Shown: positions 6,523-13,909 of the stretch, piece by piece
How the letters are laid out: each line of letters starts with the position of its first letter
How positions within the stretch are numbered: position 1 is the first letter of the stretch
Assembly (NCBI GenBank): GCA_038396585.1
Contig: CP121691.1
Span: 620,001 to 684,000, forward strand
DNA: 64,000 bases
Direction of reading: 5' to 3'
Origin: Vallitaleaceae bacterium 9-2
GTDB lineage: Bacteria > Bacillota > Clostridia > Lachnospirales > Vallitaleaceae
Position numbers and translations under genes: made by a program
Notes under the pieces: model-generated
Database searches by the model: none
The model's input: only the letters and a program-made list of their open reading frames with translations
Told to the model about the DNA's origin: nothing

Positions 6523-9517
6523 ATCTATTATTCATAATCGTAAGATACTCCTTTTATTTGTAGCGCTGATAATGCTTGTGGGAATCTATAGTTACTATTA
6601 TCTTCCGAAACAAGAGTCGCCGGATATTTCTCCACCTGTGGCAATGATTACAGTGATTTATCCCGGAGCATCTCAAGAAAATGTAGATAACTTAGTAACA
6701 ACAAAAATAGAAAATGAATTAAAGACACTCAAAGGATATGACTTTAGCGTATCGTATTCCAATAATAGTGTGTCAACAGTTGTGCTTCAAGTCCAATACG
6801 ATGTGGATATCGATAAGACGTGGCAGGACTTAAGAACAAAAATGCAACAGCTGCAAGGAGAGTTACCAAAAGAATGTCACGATATACGCATTGAAACTAA
6901 TTTGGCAGAAACTGCGGGAATCATCCTTGCATTGTCCGGCGATGGGTATTCTTATGAAATGCTCTCAAATTATGGGCAAACGATTATGGATGCATTAACT
7001 GAAATAGAAGGTGTAACTCGCGTTGAAGTAAGTGGTGAACTTGAAAAAGAAGTACATGTAAGCGTCGATCAAGCAAAGATAAATCGCTTAGATTTATCAT
7101 TTAATGAGCTGCTAACTTTATTAGCGAGTCAAAACCTGGAGATACCTTCTGGCGTCATTGAAAGTAGTCAGGGAAAAGTGGCATTAAATATTACCGGCTC
7201 TTTTACATCGCTAGAAGAAATTGAAAATATGATTATCGGAATGGGAGAACAAGCGGGTACAGCGCTTCGACTTAAAGATATCGCAACGGTGTCCTTTGTG
7301 GATGGCGATGCAGGGTTACATTATAAAGATAATGGCAACAAAGCAATTCTTCTTAGTGGTTACTTTGAGACGGATAAAAATGTTCTTTTGATTGGCAAGC
7401 AAGTACGTCAAACGATTAAACAGCTTGAGAAAGAACTACCAAAAGATTTAGTCATTAATGAAGTGCTATTCCAGCCGGAAGATGTCCAGGAATCCATTCG
7501 GGGATTTATGATGAATTTATTGCAAGGTATGGGACTGGTTATATTGGTGGTTTTCATTGGAATGGGGCTTCGTAACGCAATTATTGTATCTACGGCTATA
7601 CCTTTGGCTATTTTAATGACGTTTATTGCTATGCCAATGGTCGATGTTCCCATTCATCAAGTATCAATCATAGCGCTCATTGTTGCGTTGGGAATGCTTG
7701 TTGACAATGCGATTGTGGTAAGTGATTCCATACAAAATAAAATAGATGAAGGGATGGATCAACTTGAAGCTTGTTCCACAGGAGCAAAGGAAGTGTTGGT
7801 TCCAATATTTTCTTCAACATTAACAACCATTGCCACGCTATCACCATTATTGTTTTTAAATTCCATTGTAGGCGATTACATTATAGGTCTTCCTCTTGTA
7901 GTTATTCTTGCACTGGTTGCATCGTTTTTAATTGCCATCTTCGTAACCCCGGTTTTAGCCTATATCTTTTTTAAGCCCAGTTCAAACCATAATCATCATG
8001 CGACGTCAAGGTATGGGTATAGACTTTTGGATAAAATGGTACACCATAAAATCTTTAGTGTGCTCACAGTCCTTGGAGTTATTGCGCTTTTAGGAAGCAC
8101 ATTTTTATGGTTGGAAGTTATTTTTTTCCCAAAGGCAGATGAAAATATTCTCTACGTTGATATTGTAGCAGATGATGTCATTGACCTCGAGACAACGCAA
8201 AAAGTTTCTGATCAAGTGGAAGCGATTTTGGAAAATGAAGCAGGCGTCGTCAGTTATACAACCGCTATTGGAGGTGGAATGCCCAAGTTTTTTACGGCGT
8301 TGAATGTGTATAATCAATTGCCCCAAAACGCTCAAATACTCGTGCGAGTTGATTTGGATAAGACCAAATACAAGAAGAACACCCCGTATGCACAATACTT
8401 GCAAAACCAGATGAATCGTCAGGTTTTAGGGGGTAAGGTAACCATAAAAGAGCTGGAAAATGCTTTTCCGAGTGAAGCGCCAATTGCCATAAGGTTTTCG
8501 GGAGAGGACTTTGATGAGATTAACGCCCAAGTAAGTCAAGTAAAACAGTTTCTGGAATCGATTGAAGGCAGTAAAAATGTACGAACAGACTATGATGGAA
8601 AAAAACTCGAATACGTCATTGACTTAAATCCAAGCGAACTTTCTTATCTGGGATTGACGAAGTATGATGTGCTTAATGAAGTGAGTATTGCCTTAAGAGG
8701 AAGGGAAGCCTCCACCTATCGAGCGCAGGCAAAAGAATATAGTATTCAGTTGGAAGGAAAAGAAAAAACACTGGATAGTATTGAAAATTTAAGGATTAAA
8801 TCAAGTGTTAGTGGACATAAGTTTTTGCTCAAAGATATTGGTGAGATTGGATTGACAGAACAACAGCCAACGATAAAAAAATACAAAGGGAAGTATTCGG
8901 TTACGCTTTATAGTGATATATATCTAGGTTATCAACGTAGTAAAATACTAGAACAATTTAAACAAGAATTAGATACTATGGATATGTATCCAATAACCTA
9001 TACGTTTGATGGAGAAGCAGAACGCATTGCAGAAAATTTTGGAAGCGCCGGTATATCTGCAATTTTTGCAGTGTTTCTTATTTATATTATTCTGCTAATC
9101 CAATTTAAAGATTTAAGGCAACCTTTGATTGTATTAATTAGCGTACCGCTTTCTTCAGCAGGAGCCTTATTTGGATTGTTTGTGATGAATCAACCGATTT
9201 CATTTACAGGATTGATTGGAATTATAAGCTTAATTGGTATTGTGGTGAATAATGCGATTGTTCTTATTGATTATATTAATATGAAAAGAAAAGAAGGCAA
9301 ATCTATTGAAGAGTCAGCAAAGGAAGCGGCGGGGATCCGACTGCGTCCGATTTTGATTTCAACGGTGACAACTATATCCGGCTTGATGCCTCTGTTGCTG
9401 TCAAATAGTGAGTTGTTTAAACCTATGGCGGTAGCTCTTGTTTTTGGACTTTTGGTTGCTACATTATTGACCCTTGTTTTTATCCCATTAATGTATATAA
9501 TAATTATTAGGGATTAA
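6515..9517 (+). CDS. RND superfamily efflux transporter (AcrB/MdtB-like)
   Basis: A 1000-residue proton-driven pump of the AcrB/HAE type. Membrane segment 1 lies near residues 9-30, followed by a large extracytoplasmic porter domain with YPGASQENVD near 50. TM4 carries the proton-relay Asp in GMLVDNAIVVSD (Asp397), with Asn398 where AcrB has a second Asp. A second porter loop and a symmetric C-terminal TM bundle follow, with GIVVNNAIVLID near 908. The ATG at 6515 follows GAGGGGGAAG and overlaps the adaptor gene. Full length, no frameshift. The substrate is unknown; drugs, bile acids, fatty acids or lipids are all possible. The gene is the last of the TetR-controlled operon; no clear terminator follows. 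Confidence 0.9.
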   Translation: MIKSIIHNRKILLLFVALIMLVGIYSYYYLPKQESPDISPPVAMITVIYPGASQENVDNLVTTKIENELKTLKGYDFSVSYSNNSVSTVVLQVQYDVDIDKTWQDLRTKMQQLQGELPKECHDIRIETNLAETAGIILALSGDGYSYEMLSNYGQTIMDALTEIEGVTRVEVSGELEKEVHVSVDQAKINRLDLSFNELLTLLASQNLEIPSGVIESSQGKVALNITGSFTSLEEIENMIIGMGEQAGTALRLKDIATVSFVDGDAGLHYKDNGNKAILLSGYFETDKNVLLIGKQVRQTIKQLEKELPKDLVINEVLFQPEDVQESIRGFMMNLLQGMGLVILVVFIGMGLRNAIIVSTAIPLAILMTFIAMPMVDVPIHQVSIIALIVALGMLVDNAIVVSDSIQNKIDEGMDQLEACSTGAKEVLVPIFSSTLTTIATLSPLLFLNSIVGDYIIGLPLVVILALVASFLIAIFVTPVLAYIFFKPSSNHNHHATSRYGYRLLDKMVHHKIFSVLTVLGVIALLGSTFLWLEVIFFPKADENILYVDIVADDVIDLETTQKVSDQVEAILENEAGVVSYTTAIGGGMPKFFTALNVYNQLPQNAQILVRVDLDKTKYKKNTPYAQYLQNQMNRQVLGGKVTIKELENAFPSEAPIAIRFSGEDFDEINAQVSQVKQFLESIEGSKNVRTDYDGKKLEYVIDLNPSELSYLGLTKYDVLNEVSIALRGREASTYRAQAKEYSIQLEGKEKTLDSIENLRIKSSVSGHKFLLKDIGEIGLTEQQPTIKKYKGKYSVTLYSDIYLGYQRSKILEQFKQELDTMDMYPITYTFDGEAERIAENFGSAGISAIFAVFLIYIILLIQFKDLRQPLIVLISVPLSSAGALFGLFVMNQPISFTGLIGIISLIGIVVNNAIVLIDYINMKRKEGKSIEESAKEAAGIRLRPILISTVTTISGLMPLLLSNSELFKPMAVALVFGLLVATLLTLVFIPLMYIIIIRD

Positions 9518-9578
9518 AAAGTTAATTCGGTTATTTTTTCATCCCTAAAAGAAAAAAGTTGAAATACGGAGAATGAAA

Positions 9579-10487
9579 ATGAAATCTAATCAGCAAGAAG
9601 TTAATGAAACAAAATGGGCGCTAGTTGTAGAAGGTGGAGCTATGCGAGGTATCTTTTCTACAGGAGTACTTGATGCGTTTATTGAGCAACAGTATAATCC
9701 TTTTGAGTGGTGTATAGGCGTATCAGCAGGAGCAACCAACATTGCAGCGTATTTAGCGCAAATGCATGGAAGAAACAAGCAGGTCTATATCGATTATTCG
9801 ACAAAATCGGAGTTCATAAATCTAAAAAGATTTTTTAGTGGACATCATTTAATGGATTTAGATTGGTTGTGGAACAAAACCATTGATGAATTGCGTTTGG
9901 ATATTGAATGTATTATGAATGCGCCTAGTAAATTTTATGTGGGTGTTACTAATGTAGAGACAGGGCGCATTGAGTTTATAAAACCTACGGAAGATACATT
10001 GGAAGAGACTATCAAAGCATCCTCAGCTGTTCCGGTTATGTATAAGCATCCGGTTAATGTTGACGGAACGGATTATGTTGATGGTGGCGTGGCGGACCCG
10101 ATACCTGTGGAGAAGGCTGTGCAATTAGGTGCAACCCATATTGTTGTTTTGCGGTCAAAAAAATATGATTATCGCATGGATGATTCCAACAAATTGTTTA
10201 CTAAATTTATGCTAAGAAAACTTCCAAAGATAAAGGAAGCGGTTTCTGCGCGTAGCAAAGTATATAATCAACAGCTGGAATTTATTCGCTCGCAACATGA
10301 AGGAATTCGCATGATTGAAGTATGCCCACCAGAAGAATTCCAGACAAAGCGACTAACAAGAGACCTGACGATACTAGAACAAGACTATGCGTTGGGATAT
10401 GAATATGGTGAAAAACTGATTCAGTTTTTAAAAGAAGAGCCTAAACGATGTAAAAGTCAAGAAATGGAGAGTTATTGTGTTATATAG
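9579..10487 (+). CDS. Patatin-like phospholipase family protein
   Basis: A 302-residue Ser/Asp-dyad hydrolase of the YjjU/RssA-like patatin group. The oxyanion glycine motif GGAMRG is at residues 19-24, the nucleophile serine is in GVSAG (47-51), and the catalytic Asp is in DGG near residue 168. The helix-rich C-terminus fits acyl-ester hydrolases that act on membrane phospholipids or storage lipids. An ATG at 9573 sits immediately after CGGAGA, too close for good initiation; ATG 9579 has a spacing of 7. It overlaps the next gene by 11 bases, suggesting co-translation with the membrane protein. Confidence 0.88.
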   Translation: MKSNQQEVNETKWALVVEGGAMRGIFSTGVLDAFIEQQYNPFEWCIGVSAGATNIAAYLAQMHGRNKQVYIDYSTKSEFINLKRFFSGHHLMDLDWLWNKTIDELRLDIECIMNAPSKFYVGVTNVETGRIEFIKPTEDTLEETIKASSAVPVMYKHPVNVDGTDYVDGGVADPIPVEKAVQLGATHIVVLRSKKYDYRMDDSNKLFTKFMLRKLPKIKEAVSARSKVYNQQLEFIRSQHEGIRMIEVCPPEEFQTKRLTRDLTILEQDYALGYEYGEKLIQFLKEEPKRCKSQEMESYCVI

Positions 10488-11424
10488 GTCGATAAAAATT
10501 ACTCTAGGCGTCATGCTCGCCATTGTATTGGCAGAGCTTTTAGGGCTTGCTTATGCAACAACGGCAGGTGTTATTACGATGCTTAGTATTTTTGAGACAC
10601 GCAAACAAACCTATATTATTGGATTAAAACGCCTCTTGTTTGCTTCCATCGCCATTATATTTGCATATATAATATTTTGGTTTGGAAGTCATACATTATT
10701 TATGTTGGGCGTTTTTTTATTGGTCTTTACGTTGATCCTGACACGTTTGGATAGCCTTGAGGCATGGGCGATTAGTACAGTGTTAGTCAGTCATATATAT
10801 ACTCTTGAAGAACTAAGTGTTCGCATTGTTGCCAATGAACTAGGGTTGGTGTTGATTGGGGTAGCGGTTGCATGGGTATTGAATCTGCATATGCCCAACC
10901 AGATAGACAAAATCAAAAAATACCAATTGGATGTTGAACAGGAGATGAAGCGTGTGCTTAATATTATGCGATTGAAACTCATCAACCAGTGCTCTATAGC
11001 GGATAAAGAACGAGGACTGGATTATTTAAGTCAATGTATCGAAGAGGGGCAAACATTAGCGATTGCATATAACAATAATTCCCTGTTTAAGGATAATAGC
11101 TATTACATCTATTATTTTCAGATGCGTAAGCAACAATTATTGCTCTTAAGGCATATGGATAAGTACTTAGAGCGGATGTTTATAGCTGTTTCTCAGGCAG
11201 AGCCGTTGAGTGAATTTACCGGGCAAATCGGAGTGGAATTTAATGAAAAAAATACGGGGAAAGCCTTGAAGAAAAGAGGAGAGCAACTGTTGGAATATTA
11301 CAGAGACTCTGCACTTCCTACCAGTCGTGAAGAATTTGAAAATCGAGCGATTCTATTTCGCTATTTAAGTGACTTGATCGAATTTGTTGAAATCAAAATC
11401 CGATTCTCAGAAAAGTTTAAATAA
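10477..11424 (+). CDS. Aromatic acid exporter / FUSC family membrane protein
   Basis: A 315-residue membrane protein of the DUF939/FUSC aromatic-acid exporter type. The N-terminal ~140 residues form four to six closely spaced hydrophobic segments, including the typical opening ITLGVMLAIVLAELLGL. The C-terminal ~170 residues are a soluble helical domain (LDYLSQCIEEGQ and following). Initiation is at GTG 10477 after GGAGA inside the end of the patatin gene. The family is thought to export aromatic carboxylates or related compounds; no direct evidence of substrate is seen here. Confidence 0.82.
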   Translation: MLYRSIKITLGVMLAIVLAELLGLAYATTAGVITMLSIFETRKQTYIIGLKRLLFASIAIIFAYIIFWFGSHTLFMLGVFLLVFTLILTRLDSLEAWAISTVLVSHIYTLEELSVRIVANELGLVLIGVAVAWVLNLHMPNQIDKIKKYQLDVEQEMKRVLNIMRLKLINQCSIADKERGLDYLSQCIEEGQTLAIAYNNNSLFKDNSYYIYYFQMRKQQLLLLRHMDKYLERMFIAVSQAEPLSEFTGQIGVEFNEKNTGKALKKRGEQLLEYYRDSALPTSREEFENRAILFRYLSDLIEFVEIKIRFSEKFK

Positions 11425-11429
11425 GCCTA

Positions 11430-11458
11430 TTGTAGTTACATGGTCAGTGTGGTATAAT
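11430..11458 (+). promoter_or_regulatory. Sigma-A promoter of the RNA helicase gene
   Basis: TTGTAG (11430-11435), a 17-base spacer and a perfect TATAAT (11453-11458), about 60 bases before the helicase ATG. Confidence 0.65.
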
Positions 11459-11517
11459 AATATGATTGCTGTCTAAAAGTAACAGTATTAATTTGATTTA
11501 AGAATAGGAAGTAAAGA

Positions 11518-13209
11518 ATGAACTTTGAAAAATTAGTAACAAGCGGTAACATCTTAAAAGCAATAGCGGATATGGGATTTGAAAAAGCGACAGAAATCCA
11601 ACAAAAAGGTATTGCACTCATCGGTGAAGGTCATGATGTTATTGGCCAATCACAGACAGGAACAGGGAAAACAGCAGCGTTTGCTATCCCAGTATTAGAA
11701 AAAATCGATCCGGACGTAAGAAAGCCACAGGTGCTTATACTATGTCCTACGCGTGAATTGTCGGTGCAGGTTGCAGGCGAATTCAGGAAACTTGCAAAGT
11801 ATATGTCAGGTACCAAAACAGTGGCTGTTTATGGCGGTGAACCCATATATAAACAGATTAGTGCATTAAAAAAAGGAGCTCATGTTATTGTTGGAACTCC
11901 TGGTCGATTAATTGATCATATTAATCGTAAAACAATTAAGTTCGACGCATTACACACAGTAATTATGGATGAAGCAGATGAAATGCTTAAGATGGGCTTT
12001 CGAGAAGATATTGAGTTGATTTTAAGTAGTGTTCAAACAGAACCACAAAAAATCATGTTCTCAGCAACAATGCCAAGAGCGATTCAAGAAATAGCTGAAA
12101 AGTACCTAGATCATCCTAAGAGTATCAAAATCAAGTCAAAAGGCTTAACAACAAGCACAGTGATTCAACAGTATTGTGCAGTAAAAAGCAAGTACAAAAC
12201 AGAAGCTCTGTTTAGACTTTTGGATGCGAAAGCGCCAGAACGTTGCATTGTTTTTTGCAATACAAAACGTATGGTGGATCAGATTACTGATGAACTTCAT
12301 GCCAAAGACTACTGGGCAGATAAAATCCACGGAGATCTAAAACAAGAGTTGCGATTGACTGTTTTACAAAAATTCAACTCCGGTGTGATTAATGTTCTTG
12401 TGGCAACGGACGTTGCAGCACGAGGCTTGGATATTCAAAATGTTGATTTGGTTATTAATTATGATATTCCGGAAAAAGCGGATTATTATGTACATCGAAT
12501 CGGACGAAGTGGACGTGCAGGAAAACCAGGTGAATCAATCACATTGGCTTCATTTAAAGACCGCTTCCAATTACATGCAGTTGAACAGTACATCAAGAAA
12601 AAAATCGAAAAAATTAATGTTCCTTCCGTTAAGGAAGTTAATGACACAAAAATGGAAAAATTCATTGATAACTTGATGGAAAGTATGGATCAAGATGTTC
12701 TTGACCATTATGAGCCTATTGTTCAAAAAATTGTTGCAAAAGGCTATAGCATGGATACGTTGGCTGCATCACTGTTAAAAGATGCACTGACATTACATGA
12801 CATGGTTGAAGAAAGCGACTTAAATGACTATAACTTCAACAAGCAAGGGCGCGGGAATGACCGAGGCGGACGCCGAGACTCTAGAGACGATCGTGGAGCA
12901 AGAGGCGATAGAGGTGATCGAGGTCCTCGTGGAGAACGACAAGCAGGTAAGCGTCGCAGTACAAAAAATAGCGGACAAACACGGATGTTTATCAGCGTAG
13001 GAAAAGCGCATAAAGCAACGGTTTCGGATTTGCTGGGAGCTATTACAGGCGAATGCCAAGTTAACGGTCGTAGCATTGGCGCCATTGATATGTACGATAA
13101 GTTTTCTTTTGTTGATGTTGAAGATCGCTACGTTAACCAAGTGCTTAAACAATTAAAGGACAAACGCATTAAAGGGCGTATTGTCAATGTTGAAGTGGCA
13201 AAAAGCTAA
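11518..13209 (+). CDS. deaD: DEAD-box ATP-dependent RNA helicase (DeaD/DbpA type)
   Basis: A 563-residue RNA helicase that unwinds structured RNA in ribosome assembly, mRNA decay and cold adaptation. Motifs in order: Q-motif region (FEKATEIQQKG), Walker A QTGTGKT (46-52), PTREL, GG and TPGR motifs, DEAD (151-154), SAT (182-184), ARGLD, and HRIGRSGR near 330. After about residue 430 comes a basic RGG/RD-rich tract (about 443-480), then a C-terminal DbpA-type RNA-binding domain (about 488-563), which suggests binding to a structured RNA such as rRNA. It has its own promoter and a terminator at 13258-13308. CshA and DeaD are alternative names for such proteins in Firmicutes. Confidence 0.93.
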   Translation: MNFEKLVTSGNILKAIADMGFEKATEIQQKGIALIGEGHDVIGQSQTGTGKTAAFAIPVLEKIDPDVRKPQVLILCPTRELSVQVAGEFRKLAKYMSGTKTVAVYGGEPIYKQISALKKGAHVIVGTPGRLIDHINRKTIKFDALHTVIMDEADEMLKMGFREDIELILSSVQTEPQKIMFSATMPRAIQEIAEKYLDHPKSIKIKSKGLTTSTVIQQYCAVKSKYKTEALFRLLDAKAPERCIVFCNTKRMVDQITDELHAKDYWADKIHGDLKQELRLTVLQKFNSGVINVLVATDVAARGLDIQNVDLVINYDIPEKADYYVHRIGRSGRAGKPGESITLASFKDRFQLHAVEQYIKKKIEKINVPSVKEVNDTKMEKFIDNLMESMDQDVLDHYEPIVQKIVAKGYSMDTLAASLLKDALTLHDMVEESDLNDYNFNKQGRGNDRGGRRDSRDDRGARGDRGDRGPRGERQAGKRRSTKNSGQTRMFISVGKAHKATVSDLLGAITGECQVNGRSIGAIDMYDKFSFVDVEDRYVNQVLKQLKDKRIKGRIVNVEVAKS

Positions 13210-13257
13210 AAAAATACAAAAATAAAATTTATGGCATATAATTGACATAAGACAAAT

Positions 13258-13308
13258 AAAAACAGTTCGACGCAATAGGGATATCCTTCCAGCTTCGAAC
13301 TGTTTTTT
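13258..13308. terminator. Bidirectional intrinsic terminator
   Basis: AAAAACAGTTCGA (13258-13270) pairs perfectly with TCGAACTGTTTTT (13295-13307). The 24-base loop contains a small GGATATCC palindrome. T residues at 13303-13308 terminate the helicase gene, and the A-rich left arm gives a T-rich tail for the convergent minus-strand gene. Confidence 0.85.
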
Positions 13309-13314
13309 ATGTGT

Positions 13315-13734
13315 TTATAATTTTTTTGCACAGATATAAAATGAAGAAGGACCCATATCATGTTGGTTTACTTCAAGAGAATAAGTCACCATAAGTTCGA
13401 TAGAATTAAGGTTTTGTGTGATTTGGATATCCTTTGTGGAAGAAACCATATCGAGTATCCCAAAGGGCGTTTCATAAGGGATGATGTGGGTAATGCCTTT
13501 TTCAAAAACAAGATGTGTGTTTGTTGCACCGGTGCGTATTATAGAGACGGTATTCTCATCAATAGTTACACGGGTTTTTGTCTCTGAAGATTCAATTAAC
13601 TGAGTATCATTGTATAAAATATAATCTTTATTGTTTTTGGTGTACCACTTTCCGGTTGTCTGCATTTCAATTAATTCATCTTCAGGTGAGTTATCTTGAG
13701 TGCCTCGAACGGTTATACGCACATTGTCTTTCAT
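13315..13734 (-). CDS. DUF1934 family protein (YwiB-like)
   Basis: A 139-residue cytoplasmic protein with the DUF1934 beta-barrel signature, seen in the opening VRITVRGTQ, the central KDYILYNDTQLIESSETKTRV strands and the closing LEVNQH. The family has a calycin-like fold with no settled function. An upstream in-frame ATG lies within the ribosome site (GGAGGA), so the start is the ATG at 13734. It is monocistronic and convergent with the helicase gene, sharing its terminator. Confidence 0.85.
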   Translation of the reverse strand: MKDNVRITVRGTQDNSPEDELIEMQTTGKWYTKNNKDYILYNDTQLIESSETKTRVTIDENTVSIIRTGATNTHLVFEKGITHIIPYETPFGILDMVSSTKDIQITQNLNSIELMVTYSLEVNQHDMGPSSFYICAKKL

Positions 13735-13857
13735 AAAATCCTCCAATAACTATTTTAAATAACGCATCGTAGTCGCTTTGTTCTTTAATTATACACATTT
13801 TATTTGAAAACTCAACGGGTATAACTTAATAAAGTGGCAGTATATGTCGAAATAATA

Positions 13858-13866
13858 TGATATAAT
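13858..13866 (+). promoter_or_regulatory. Extended -10 promoter of the surface-protein operon
   Basis: TGATATAAT is a perfect extended -10 element, about 43 bases before the ATG at 13910. The -35 region is poorly conserved, which is common for promoters with a TGn extension. Confidence 0.5.
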
Positions 13867-13909
13867 GTTTTAGTGTTAATATATAAAGAATAATACGTTG
13901 GAGGATTCT

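Noticed and set aside
12820-13152. Minus-strand open frames inside the helicase gene
   Set aside because: They are antisense shadows of the Arg/Gly-rich and RNA-binding regions, without ribosome site or family match.
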